A DNA stretch of 11,237 nucleotides. It comes from Deltaproteobacteria bacterium (GTDB lineage Bacteria; Desulfobacterota; Desulfobacteria; Desulfobacterales; JAABPS01). The translations under genes and the position numbers were made by a program. This document shows positions 1 through 7,159 of this stretch, piece by piece. The stretch spans positions 1 through 11,237 of the forward strand of contig JAFDFT010000035.1 in NCBI GenBank assembly GCA_019309685.1. Direction: 5' to 3'. The notes under the pieces were generated by a model. That model had not been told where the DNA came from. It saw only the letters and a list, made by a program, of their open reading frames with translations, and searched no databases. How positions within the stretch are numbered: the stretch's first letter is position 1; every line of letters begins with the position of its first letter.

Positions 1-169
1 CAATACAAAACGTAAGTTTGTAGTCACGAAGATGAACGAGTTCTGTAGTCGCCTGCCCTGTTTCTTCCGCCTGTTTTAGGGCCTCTTCAAGTTGATATTG
101 GCAATTTCCATTCTTTATCGGGGTCCCGGCTATTCCAAGGATTTTGACCTTAACGTCTTTTATTTCCAT
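1..169 (-). CDS. NADPH-dependent FMN reductase / flavodoxin-fold protein, N-terminal part
   Basis: Only the first 56 codons are present; the gene continues beyond the left edge. The protein starts MEIKDVKVKILGIAGTP, a beta strand followed by the GTPIKNGNC loop (about residues 15-23), which matches the FMN-phosphate loop (G-[ST]-P-x-x-x-G-[NS]) of NADPH-dependent FMN reductases and iron-sulfur flavoproteins. A helix (about 24-38) and the second strand with LRDYKL follow, ending at FCI. In iron-sulfur flavoproteins a Cys at about this point begins the cluster motif, but the rest lies outside the window, so cluster binding cannot be judged. The start is ATG at 169-167 with only a weak ribosome site (AGAGT, five bases upstream). 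It lies 74 bp downstream of the acyl-CoA synthetase on the same strand and may be the last visible gene of that operon, for example delivering electrons or reduced flavin. Family call fairly sure, role unknown. Confidence 0.72.
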   Translation of the reverse strand, partial: MEIKDVKVKILGIAGTPIKNGNCQYQLEEALKQAEETGQATTELVHLRDYKLTFCI

Positions 170-243
170 TTGTTACTCTAAAATTTTTGTTTTCTAATAA
201 TCAATGTACTGACTGTCTTAAATTTATTATGGCACGCTCTCTT

Positions 244-2127
244 TTATTCCAACGCTAACGGTTTAAACATACTCCGGAACTCAGCCATAAAATTAACATC
301 GCCTTCGATTGTCATTTTGCCGGTCACAACAGCCGTAATGCCGTCGAGTTTGCCTGTTACAATGTCTTGATAATCGGCGTCCCGCGCCACAATATAAACT
401 GTCGGTGAGTTCAGTACTTCTTCGGTCAGTGTCATCTTTCCGTCCTGTATGGATATTGTCCACTGCCCGCCGCCTTTACCGGTAATATGATAACTCACGG
501 CGGCCTCAGTTCCCTTGGCCTTTTCAGGAATAAAGCGCTCTTTCATATCTTCGAAAAAATGGGCGACAGGAACCGGCTCAGCGGTTTTTTCTTCTTCTAG
601 TTCGCTAATAAGATCTTTTTTTACTACTTTACCGACTGCATTCTTCGGCAGGCTGGCCCGAAATACATAATGTTCGGGAACCTTGTAATCCGCTATTTTT
701 TCCTTACAGAAATTTTGAATTTCATCGATACCGCAGGACTCCCCCCTTTTGATGACGATACAAGCCTTTGCCACCTGGCCGTATTTATCATGGGTTTCAG
801 GAATAACGGCAACCGAATCCACTGCCGGATACGCGGCAATCACATTTTCGATCTCCTTGGGGTAAACATTTACACCTCCTCTGATAATCATTTCCTTTTT
901 TCGGTCAACAATAAAAAGAAAACCGTCAGTATCCATTAAGCCTATATCGCCGGTATAGAGCCACCCGTCTTTTATTGTTTCCGCGGTTGCATCCGGGTTG
1001 TTGAGATACCCTTTCATAACCGTATCACCTTTGACCACAATCTCTCCTGTTTGGCCTGCAGGAACCGGCTGACCTTCTTCGGTGAAGATTTTTACCTCTA
1101 TTCCTGAAAAGCCTGTTCCGATGGAACCTGCTTTTCGTTTGCTTTGCATATTTGCGGAAATACCGCCGGAGTTTTCCGTAGCGCCGTATGCCTCCAGGAT
1201 AGGGATATGGAATCTCTTTTCACATTCCTCAAGCTGAACTTCCGGAATCGGTGCTGCTCCAGAAAGTCCCATACGAAGGGAGCTGGTATCCGTTGAATCA
1301 GCTTCAGGTATTCTGAGCAGAATATTCCACATGGTTGGAACGATATAAAAACCGTTTACCTTGTATTTCTCCACACATTCCCAGAATTCATTGGCGGAAA
1401 AGTTTCTCCGGAGAATGATTGTGGCGCCGCTGTATATGGTAGGAAAGGAAAGGTCGCACAGACCCCCGCCGTGAAAAAGGGGAAGGACGCACAATATCCT
1501 TTCAGCAGGCTGGACAGGGATATGCTTTGTCTTGATATGGGCGCCATACACAATACCTTTATGGGTTAGCATGACTCCTTTGGGTCGGCCTGTTGTTCCT
1601 GAAGTGTACAGCACAGCGGCCACATCCTCCTTTGTAGGCGGATCGGACATATCAGACTTTTTATCTGCTTTGCTGAAGATTTCAGGCAAATATTCATGGG
1701 GAAAGTCAAGATCCATTGGTACTGGTGAGTTGATGACGATTTTCTTTACCGAGGGAATTTTATCTTTAAGCGCGGACACGATTGGTGCAAATTCCGGGTC
1801 TACGACCAGCACTTTTGGTTTGGAATCGTCTATGAGAAATTCAACCTCAGGCGCCTGCCACCAACAGCTTACAGGACCACCTGCGGCTCCAGCCTTATTG
1901 ATACCGAAAAGCGTATAGAAAAAGTAAGGAGAATTTCCCATCATAAAAGAGACGATATCCCCTTTTTTTACGCCGTTATCCTGCAGCCAGGCGGCAAATG
2001 TATCCGACCTCAAATCCAGATCCCGGTAAGTGACAACCTCATCATAAAAATTAAGAAACTGAGTATCCGGATATTTTCGCGCGTTTCGTTTCACCAGATC
2101 AACTGTAGTATAGACCTGACTATCCAT
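244..2127 (-). CDS. AMP-forming acyl-CoA synthetase with C-terminal SCP2 domain
   Basis: A 627-residue protein. Residues about 1-510 form an ANL-superfamily acyl-CoA synthetase, which activates a carboxylic acid to acyl-CoA via acyl-AMP. Visible motifs: the P-loop LYTSGTTGRPKG (173-184), YGATE (314-318), the ATP-binding YTGD (391-394), the hinge DRKKEMIIRGG (408-418) with VYPKEIEN after it, and the catalytic lysine in PKNAVGK (Lys500). Residues about 517-627 are an additional SCP2-like lipid-binding domain (FFEDMKERF, then ITGKGGGQWTISIQDGK, and a terminal LDGITAVVTGKMTIEGD with a MAEFRSMF helix). Ordinary synthetases of this family end near residue 510-540, so the tail is a real extension. 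The start ATG overlaps the upstream SDR gene by 8 bases (ATGGATAG) and has an AAGGAG ribosome site seven bases before it, suggesting translational coupling. Substrate is unknown; the SCP2 tail suggests a hydrophobic acyl, steroid-like or alicyclic acid (inference). Cytosolic: no signal peptide or membrane segment seen. Confidence 0.93.
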   Translation of the reverse strand: MDSQVYTTVDLVKRNARKYPDTQFLNFYDEVVTYRDLDLRSDTFAAWLQDNGVKKGDIVSFMMGNSPYFFYTLFGINKAGAAGGPVSCWWQAPEVEFLIDDSKPKVLVVDPEFAPIVSALKDKIPSVKKIVINSPVPMDLDFPHEYLPEIFSKADKKSDMSDPPTKEDVAAVLYTSGTTGRPKGVMLTHKGIVYGAHIKTKHIPVQPAERILCVLPLFHGGGLCDLSFPTIYSGATIILRRNFSANEFWECVEKYKVNGFYIVPTMWNILLRIPEADSTDTSSLRMGLSGAAPIPEVQLEECEKRFHIPILEAYGATENSGGISANMQSKRKAGSIGTGFSGIEVKIFTEEGQPVPAGQTGEIVVKGDTVMKGYLNNPDATAETIKDGWLYTGDIGLMDTDGFLFIVDRKKEMIIRGGVNVYPKEIENVIAAYPAVDSVAVIPETHDKYGQVAKACIVIKRGESCGIDEIQNFCKEKIADYKVPEHYVFRASLPKNAVGKVVKKDLISELEEEKTAEPVPVAHFFEDMKERFIPEKAKGTEAAVSYHITGKGGGQWTISIQDGKMTLTEEVLNSPTVYIVARDADYQDIVTGKLDGITAVVTGKMTIEGDVNFMAEFRSMFKPLALE

Positions 2128-2977
2128 TTACATTCTCCTTATTGCTCCGGTTTTGTGCCATTTCTTTTTCGTTATCCTCTGCCTGCTTACGATAAAACTC
2201 ATATACACCCCCTATCTTATACAGCCAGTTCGCTATGCCCGGATGGATGGCATCCAGCAGTGGTATAAGCCATGCCGGACCGGGATTTACAACAATTTCA
2301 TCGATATCTTTTTTAATAGCCCTCATAACAGCTCCAGCGACTTTTTCCGGTGTCGTTGCATTGCTGATCCATGGCGGTTTTTTATTATAAACGGCAAACA
2401 TGCCGGATTCGAAAACGAAACCAGGGCAGATGACCGAAACACCGACACCTCTTCCGGAAAGTTCCAATCTAAGACCTTTGCTCCATTCTATCAGACCGGC
2501 TTTAGTGGCTGAATATGTACCTCCGTACGGGTTACCCCTTTTGCCTCCAAGGGAGGAGATGGTAACAATATGGCCGATACTCCTATCCAGCATATCCGGC
2601 AGGACCATGCGGGTGAGGAGCATCGGCGCAACCAGGTTGGTCTGAATCATTTTTTCAATATAATCCGTTGATAAAGCAGTATAAGAACTGATCCACTCCA
2701 TCCCCGCATTGTTTATCAGAAGGTCGATTTGTCCGAAATCCGTCTTGATATCTTCAAGTATTTTTTCCCGGCCCTTCTGGTCAGTGATGTCAGCGGGATA
2801 AATGTTTACGTTTACGTTGTAGCGAGACATTTCGGATGCAGTCGTTTTGAGTCCTTGTTCAGACCTTGCCGTCAACGCCAGGTTTACGCCTTCTTTGGCA
2901 AGAAACCGTGCGATGTGCGGCCCCAATCCTTTTGACCCGCCAGTTAAAACCGCTGTTTTTCCTTTAAGGTTTTTCAT
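2120..2977 (-). CDS. Short-chain dehydrogenase/reductase (classical SDR)
   Basis: A 285-residue NAD(P)-dependent oxidoreductase with all classical SDR signatures: cofactor loop TGGSKGLG (12-19), the NNAG strand motif (89-92), the structural Asn114, and a catalytic set of Ser142, Tyr155 and Lys159 (TISSLGG followed by YSATK). The segment after the first beta strand reads ALTARSE; Arg38 at the end of beta-2 with no Asp there favours NADP(H), as inference. The C-terminus (about 232-270, PAWLIPLLDAIHPGIANWLYKIGG) is longer and more hydrophobic than in a 250-residue SDR, a tail often seen in lipid-related members. It probably interconverts a hydroxyl and a keto group on a hydrophobic or CoA-bound substrate. 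The ATG at 2977 is preceded by TGAGG ten bases upstream. Its TAG stop lies inside the start of the acyl-CoA synthetase gene, so the two are probably made together. Exact substrate cannot be inferred. Confidence 0.92.
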   Translation of the reverse strand: MKNLKGKTAVLTGGSKGLGPHIARFLAKEGVNLALTARSEQGLKTTASEMSRYNVNVNIYPADITDQKGREKILEDIKTDFGQIDLLINNAGMEWISSYTALSTDYIEKMIQTNLVAPMLLTRMVLPDMLDRSIGHIVTISSLGGKRGNPYGGTYSATKAGLIEWSKGLRLELSGRGVGVSVICPGFVFESGMFAVYNKKPPWISNATTPEKVAGAVMRAIKKDIDEIVVNPGPAWLIPLLDAIHPGIANWLYKIGGVYEFYRKQAEDNEKEMAQNRSNKENVNG

Positions 2978-3001
2978 GGTGATGATGCCTCAGATGTTTA
3001 A

Positions 3002-3143
3002 GGAGTTATCTCAAAAAAGTTTTTTGGCTTAATCTCTGCGTTGGGTCCTCGTTTCAAGTCCTCGACATACTTGAGTATGCCTGCGGGTAAAACTAGGATC
3101 CGCCTTGACCTTTAGCCAAAATCCTAATTTTGAGATGACTTCC
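3002..3143. repeat. 142-bp imperfect palindrome (dispersed-repeat-like element)
   Basis: This stretch sits between the two SDR genes and encodes nothing evident. Its ends mirror each other: GGAGTTATCTCAAAA on the left (3002-3016) and, read in reverse complement, GGAAGTCATCTCAAAA on the right (3128-3143). Inside these, TTTTGGCTTAA on the left faces TTTTGGCTAAA on the right. The exact centre (3072/3073) is flanked by a perfect 6-bp inverted repeat, CATACT-TG-AGTATG (3066-3079), and the outer ends are equidistant from that centre. As RNA it could fold into one long interrupted hairpin. I associate similar sequences with many intergenic copies in Desulfobacteraceae genomes, but that is recollection, not a search. 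It could be a MITE- or REP-like element, and as a hairpin it might attenuate transcription or stabilise the mRNA end between the epimerase and SDR genes. Confidence 0.75.
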
Positions 3144-3169
3144 ATTGTTTTTTAAACCTGTGATTGAAT

Positions 3170-4204
3170 TTATGATTTAAACCATCCGTTATCCATGTAC
3201 CATTTCAACGTCTCTTTCATGCCATTTTCAACGGTTGGATACTTAAACGTAAAGCCGGCAGATTTAAGTTTGCTGTTGTCCCAGATCTTATCGCAGCTCA
3301 TATAATCAAGGGTGGCTTTTTCCAGGAGTGATTTGGTGCCAAGAAGTTTTGCGATGAACTGCGAAATACGGGCAACCGGCGCCAGAATCGAAAGCGGTAC
3401 ATTCATGAAAGGTTTTTCTTTCCCCGTAAGCTCCCTGCAGATCAGTTTAAAGAATTCAGCGCTGGTGATATGGGTGTCATCACTGATGTTATAAATCTCA
3501 CCGATGGTGCTATCGTTATCGTACGCGAAAATGACGGCGCGGCACATATCTTCCACGTGAAGAAATGCTTCGATTTTATCCCCTTTCCCCACCATGAGCA
3601 TTTTTTTCTTTTTCCGATCATTGTAGATCTGCTCGAAGGCATTGTACAAACCATATTCGGATCGAGTGCCGTATATGGCCGCGGGTCTGAATATGGTTGT
3701 CCTGAGCCTGTTTTCTTTCATGTACCCTTGCAGAATCTGTTCGCCCTCCCACTTGCTCAAATTGTAGTTGTTAAGGGGCGGCGTCACCTTAGGGTCATCT
3801 TCTTTTACCGGATGGCCGGGATTTGAGCTGTAGCCATAAACGCCAACAGATGAAAAATGGACAAAACGGCTGACACCGGCCTTTTCTGCCGCATCGCAAA
3901 TGTTTTTTACACCACCGACATTCACGGCAAAAATCACCTTGTCAGGCGTGGAATAATCATGGATGCCTGCGACGTGGATTACACCATCCACGCCATGAAC
4001 AAGGCTGTCAAGGCCTTCTCTTTTTGTAAGATTCGATGCCACGAATTCGACACCCAACGCGTCAAACATGGCCCCGTAATGCCTGCTTGATATATCGGTT
4101 GCTCTTACCCTGAAACCGGCCTTTACTGCTTCAGCGACCATATGATGCCCGGTAAAACCGGCCGCGCCTGTAATTAAAACAAGTCCTCTGTTTTCCTGTG
4201 ACAT
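3170..4204 (-). CDS. NAD-dependent epimerase/dehydratase (extended SDR, 3-beta-HSD-like)
   Basis: A 344-residue extended SDR. The N-terminal Rossmann fold has TGAAGFTG (12-19), the extended-SDR TGxxGxxG loop. Asp37 at the end of beta-2 (RATDIS) indicates NAD(H) preference. VIHVAG (75-80) is the adenine-binding strand, Ser118/Ser119 precede the active-site Tyr147 and Lys151 (YNLSK), and FRPAAIYG (172-179) is the substrate-side motif. The C-terminal part (about 180-344) contains FLHVEDMCRAVI and IYNISDD, typical of the family. The pattern resembles both sugar epimerases and 3-beta-hydroxysteroid dehydrogenase/NSDHL proteins. The second fits better beside lipid and CoA genes, but that is context only. 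The start is ATG with AGGAGG five to seven bases upstream, and that ribosome site contains the stop codon of the preceding AOR gene; only ten bases separate the two genes. No membrane segment is evident. Confidence 0.88.
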   Translation of the reverse strand: MSQENRGLVLITGAAGFTGHHMVAEAVKAGFRVRATDISSRHYGAMFDALGVEFVASNLTKREGLDSLVHGVDGVIHVAGIHDYSTPDKVIFAVNVGGVKNICDAAEKAGVSRFVHFSSVGVYGYSSNPGHPVKEDDPKVTPPLNNYNLSKWEGEQILQGYMKENRLRTTIFRPAAIYGTRSEYGLYNAFEQIYNDRKKKKMLMVGKGDKIEAFLHVEDMCRAVIFAYDNDSTIGEIYNISDDTHITSAEFFKLICRELTGKEKPFMNVPLSILAPVARISQFIAKLLGTKSLLEKATLDYMSCDKIWDNSKLKSAGFTFKYPTVENGMKETLKWYMDNGWFKS

Positions 4205-4210
4205 AATTCA

Positions 4211-4217
4211 CCTCCTA
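4211..4217 (-). promoter_or_regulatory. Shine-Dalgarno containing the AOR stop codon
   Basis: On the minus strand the bases read TAGGAGG. The first three are the TAG stop of the AOR gene and the last six are a strong ribosome site for the downstream epimerase gene, whose ATG follows at 4204. A ribosome terminating on the AOR message therefore sits on the next initiation site, the usual geometry for translational coupling. This supports cotranscription of the two genes. Confidence 0.75.
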
Positions 4218-6080
4218 ATATAAAATATCTAACTTATTCAGAACATCCCTTTTGGGCTGTCCGTTTTCGTCCCAGCCTCTAAGTTTATAATATTTTGCCA
4301 GCATCTTATCCAATTCAATTGCTGCCCAACCTTTCTCATCGCTTTTTTCAAGCATCCCGCGCGGCAATGTATCATCTTTCCTGCTGATCCCTTCCCGGCA
4401 ATTCATATATCTCTCCAGATTGAAGACACGTTCACCGACTTTATACAGCTCTGTTCTGCTGATTTTATAACCCAAGACTCCTGACATGAGAGCGCAATAA
4501 TCAGAAAGATCGGTAGTGGCCATAGCAATAGCAGGCAGATTACGCATTACAAATTTAAGAATCGGTGCAGGTGTGTATTTGTATGCAGGATTTTCTTCCA
4601 GGAATGGATTCTGTGTCTGGAGACAGAAGATGGCTGAATTCGTCATTTCCATCAGGTTCTGCAAAAATACCACAAAATGAGCTTTCGCCTTTGTCCCGTG
4701 AGGGCTCAAATAAGATCCTCCGCCTTCTCCCAGGGGATCGGTTTCTACTGCATGGGTACTGCCCGAAAGATGTGTAGCGCCGCAATTAGCCGTTGCATAC
4801 CCAAGACCCTGTCCTGTGCAGCCCCGCGGGTCATAGCCGGCCACTTCAAGTCCCTTTACGTGGAATGCGAAGTCTTCACCACCGTATTTTTGAGAGAGTC
4901 GTTTAACGCCTTCAGCAAGATCATTGCCAAGCCCACGGCGATAAGCGATATCTTCTATCGTCGTTTCAATTTTACCAGAATCACCGAATTTTAAATCGCT
5001 CTCAAGCATCCCTTTTTCCGTCAGTTCCATGGCGAATCCGATTGTATTGCCAGTGCTGATGGAATCGAGTCCAAGCCGATTAAGCCTGTCGTTCCATACG
5101 GCAATATCATTGAGGTCGCCCATCATCAGATTCGAACCCATCAGAGCGATAGTTTCGTATTCAGGAGATATCATTTCTTTATTGTTAAACTTTCCGGTTC
5201 GTCCACATTTAATAGGGCACCCGGGGCAGCCGTGATTCTTAACCTTATGATGATCCCGGATTGTCTCTGCGCTGATATCTTCCATTTTATCAAATTGAGG
5301 TTTGCTGAAATTTCGAACCGGCATAATCGAAGCACTTCCAAAGGTGCGGACATTCTGGGCGGTTCCCAATTCTCGAAGTCGCCGACCCGAATTGTCATGA
5401 GCGTTAATTTTTTTTTGAGCAATCTTGAGTGCTTTTTTAAATTTTTCAGGATCAGCAACGCTGATTTTGCGAGTACCTTTTGCTACGATCCCTTTCAGGT
5501 TTTTTGAACCCATCACAGCTCCCATGCCGCAACGTCCTGCTATACGTTTGTCCGATGCAATAACGGCAAACCGTACAAGATTTTCTCCTGCTGGTCCGAT
5601 GACGACCCAATCCCCCTCCTTTTTATGGGTCTCCTGAAAATCATAGGTGTCCATACCCCATGATTCTGATGCATCTTTTATTGTTACTTCACCGTTATCG
5701 ATGCTGATATAAACCTGTCTGTCAGACCGTCCTCTAACCATAAGGCCGTCGTAACCGGATTTTTTCAGACTGATACCGAATTTCCCGCCCACATACGAAG
5801 AAGCAAAGATACCTGTCAGCGGCGACTTGCACATTACAGTAAACCGGCTGCCGGCCGGTGAGGGAGTTCCGGCTGTCGGTCCGGTCATCATAACAATGAT
5901 ATTATCAGGTGAAAGGGGATCGATACAGGTTTTTATATGTTCAAAAAGAAGTTTGGTTGCCAATCCCTTGCCTCCAAGGTATTGCCTCCGGTCCTGGGCT
6001 GAAACTTCAAACTTTTTAATTTCACGGCTTGTTAAATCAATATCCAGTATTTTGTTGTTAACGGGTCTGATATCTGGCAT
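4215..6080 (-). CDS. Aldehyde:ferredoxin oxidoreductase family tungstoenzyme (AOR)
   Basis: A 621-residue protein, the usual length for the AOR family, which oxidises aldehydes to acids with ferredoxin (or works in reverse) using a tungsten bis-pterin and one [4Fe-4S] cluster. Seen: the N-terminal start LDIDLTSRE with YLGGKGLATKLL (34-46), the pterin-binding loop AGRCGMGAVMGSKNLK (181-196), and the cluster ligands Cys285, Cys288 and Cys292 in HGCPGCPIKC. A probable fourth ligand is Cys486 in NSAIFC, at the expected distance. PEYET (306-310) and GATHLSG (434-440) match the segments that hold the catalytic Glu and His in the archaeal enzyme; that assignment is by pattern only. The start is ATG at 6080 with a perfect AAAGGAGG six bases upstream. 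Cytosolic, no signal peptide. It lies 72 bp downstream of the TetR gene and is closely coupled to the epimerase. No ferredoxin or FAD/NADH-binding partner gene is next to it. BamB-type or other AOR paralogues cannot be excluded, so the substrate is unknown. Confidence 0.93.
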   Translation of the reverse strand: MPDIRPVNNKILDIDLTSREIKKFEVSAQDRRQYLGGKGLATKLLFEHIKTCIDPLSPDNIIVMMTGPTAGTPSPAGSRFTVMCKSPLTGIFASSYVGGKFGISLKKSGYDGLMVRGRSDRQVYISIDNGEVTIKDASESWGMDTYDFQETHKKEGDWVVIGPAGENLVRFAVIASDKRIAGRCGMGAVMGSKNLKGIVAKGTRKISVADPEKFKKALKIAQKKINAHDNSGRRLRELGTAQNVRTFGSASIMPVRNFSKPQFDKMEDISAETIRDHHKVKNHGCPGCPIKCGRTGKFNNKEMISPEYETIALMGSNLMMGDLNDIAVWNDRLNRLGLDSISTGNTIGFAMELTEKGMLESDLKFGDSGKIETTIEDIAYRRGLGNDLAEGVKRLSQKYGGEDFAFHVKGLEVAGYDPRGCTGQGLGYATANCGATHLSGSTHAVETDPLGEGGGSYLSPHGTKAKAHFVVFLQNLMEMTNSAIFCLQTQNPFLEENPAYKYTPAPILKFVMRNLPAIAMATTDLSDYCALMSGVLGYKISRTELYKVGERVFNLERYMNCREGISRKDDTLPRGMLEKSDEKGWAAIELDKMLAKYYKLRGWDENGQPKRDVLNKLDILY

Positions 6081-6152
6081 GTAGAACCTCCTTTGTGGAA
6101 AGATTGTGTTCTATTTTTGTAACGCCTGCGACTTTACCTCCATTTCAATCCG

Positions 6153-6788
6153 TTAGCCGGTTTCATCCACCGCAATCGCCCGCATTACCATGTCAAAAAT
6201 AATATCCCTGAAACCGGATATGCTTTCCGGCCTGCCCACAAGAAGCCACTGAATGGTCAGATGTTCGATAAATCCCAGGATCATATTCCTGACAATATAA
6301 GGATCAAGATCTTCACGGAAAATACCTGATGTGACACCTTCATTAAAGGCCTCAATGATGCTTTTTGCCGACTCCCGGACAACCTGATACGCCTCGGATC
6401 TGACAAATTTCCTATTTCCCTTGAGCAGCAGTAATGCCACGGACGTATACAGCCGATTGTTTTCATAAAATTCCAAATATGCCTGGATAATGACGCGTAT
6501 CTTTTCCTTTGGGCTGTGGATATAGTGGACCACATCCCGCATCCGATTCAGCTCTCTTTGCGTATAGTGCTTTGCGATGGAAAAAAGAACTTCTTCTTTT
6601 GATGAAAAGTATTCATACAGGGTCGCGTCTGAAATATTTGCCGCTTTGCAGATAGCGGAAATAGTGGTTTCCTCAAACCCTTTTTTACCGAAAACTTTCA
6701 GAGCCCCTTCTATAATGTTGATTTCTTTTTGAATATTCTGCTTTCTGGCTTTTTTCGGTGTGTTGTTTTCAGGTTTATTGGTATCCAT
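6153..6788 (-). CDS. TetR/AcrR-family transcriptional regulator
   Basis: A 211-residue repressor-type protein. The N-terminal DNA-binding domain (about 20-68) has the full TetR pattern: IIEGALKVFGKKGFEETTISAICKAA split around the helix-turn-helix, then SDATLYEYFSSKEEVL with the conserved recognition-helix TLYEYF. The rest is an all-helical ligand and dimer domain; the segment IVRNMILGFIEHLTIQWLL resembles TetR regulators of fatty-acid and acyl-CoA metabolism such as Bacillus FadR, which suggests an acyl-CoA-like ligand (inference). A TTG three codons earlier (6797) would have its AAGG only one base away; ATG at 6788 has AAGG (6799-6802) ten bases upstream, so I choose the ATG. It faces away from the enoyl-CoA hydratase gene across a 371-bp gap and precedes the AOR gene, so it probably regulates itself and one or both flanking operons. 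Confidence 0.92.
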   Translation of the reverse strand: MDTNKPENNTPKKARKQNIQKEINIIEGALKVFGKKGFEETTISAICKAANISDATLYEYFSSKEEVLFSIAKHYTQRELNRMRDVVHYIHSPKEKIRVIIQAYLEFYENNRLYTSVALLLLKGNRKFVRSEAYQVVRESAKSIIEAFNEGVTSGIFREDLDPYIVRNMILGFIEHLTIQWLLVGRPESISGFRDIIFDMVMRAIAVDETG

Positions 6789-6840
6789 TCTATCCAAGCC
6801 TTGTTTAAGTTACATTTTTTTCGATTCCAAGTACCGATGG

Positions 6841-6869
6841 TTTATAAATATACAGCACCATTTTGTCAA
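6841..6869 (-). promoter_or_regulatory. Sigma70-type promoter for the TetR gene/operon
   Basis: On the minus strand a perfect -35 box TTGACA (6869-6864) is followed by a 17-base spacer and TATAAA (6846-6841) as the -10 box, which differs from consensus at one position. Transcription would start near 6834, giving a leader of about 46 bases before the TetR ATG at 6788. It is the best promoter match in the window on either strand and may drive the whole leftward operon including the AOR gene, since only 72 bp separate TetR and AOR. Confidence 0.75.
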
Positions 6870-6894
6870 TAGAAAATTATAATAACGTTAAGAT

Positions 6895-6908
6895 ATTTAG
6901 CGCTAAAT
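6895..6908. promoter_or_regulatory. Perfect 14-bp palindrome ATTTAGCGCTAAAT, candidate operator
   Basis: The two halves ATTTAGC and GCTAAAT are exact reverse complements with no spacer. The centre is about 67 bases upstream of the predicted TetR transcription start and about 70 bases upstream of the rightward -35 candidate, so it lies between the two divergent promoters. Size and symmetry fit a dimeric regulator such as TetR, but a repressor site would more often overlap a promoter. It could instead serve another regulator. Confidence 0.45.
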
Positions 6909-6970
6909 CAATATATCATCCCATCTTTTCGCTTAAAATAATAGACATGCATTGTAATAGTTGTTATTTA

Positions 6971-6999
6971 TTGACTGATGATAAGTTTTTTCTTATTGT
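6971..6999 (+). promoter_or_regulatory. Possible promoter for the enoyl-CoA hydratase gene
   Basis: TTGACT (6971-6976, one mismatch to consensus), a 17-base spacer and TATTGT (6994-6999, two mismatches) point rightwards. The spacer holds an inverted repeat ATAAG-TTTTTT-CTTAT (6981-6996) that partly covers the -10 region and could be a regulator site. The resulting leader would be about 155 bases. A TTGACA at 7065-7070 lies closer to the gene but has no acceptable -10 box. Confidence 0.4.
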
Positions 7000-7159
7000 C
7001 CAAAATGCGTGTTGAACCATTTACAGGGCTGCATATCCTGCCCAAATGTGATAATCATTTCATTTTGACAGATGGTGATAGCATGAGAGATGGTTAGCCG
7101 GTTACCCATTCATTGCTCCGCAAGCCATGCTTGTGAAATCTTAAGAACAGGAGAGATAT

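Larger units (their letters stand above)
6789..7159. other. Divergent intergenic control region
   Basis: A 371-bp AT-rich stretch without a credible gene, between the leftward TetR gene and the rightward enoyl-CoA hydratase gene. It contains a strong leftward promoter, a 14-bp perfect palindrome and a weaker rightward promoter (each listed separately). It also holds several short inverted repeats: TGATAATCA at 7049-7057, CAAGC-CAT-GCTTG at 7121-7133 close to the hydratase ribosome site, and ATAAG-N6-CTTAT at 6981-6996 inside the rightward promoter spacer. One or more of these may be the TetR operator; the sequence alone does not decide which. The rightward message would have a leader of over 100 bases if the promoter at 6971 is the one used. 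Confidence 0.7.

Noticed and set aside
1532..1918. Open frame on the plus strand opposite the acyl-CoA synthetase
   Set aside because: No recognisable domain; it lies wholly antisense to a gene with complete family motifs, so it is a frame shadow.
4215..6080. Assignment of the AOR as BamB (benzoyl-CoA reductase subunit)
   Set aside because: None of the other bam genes are present and the family motifs alone do not separate BamB from other AOR members.
6789..6797. TTG start for the TetR gene three codons upstream of the ATG
   Set aside because: The only ribosome-site-like bases (AAGG, 6799-6802) would be one base from the TTG, but ten from the ATG at 6788.
7047..7070. CRP/FNR-like site (TGTGA-N6-TTTCA) followed by TTGACA as a promoter for the hydratase gene
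   Set aside because: The right half-site matches only three of five bases, and no acceptable -10 box lies 16-18 bases after the TTGACA.
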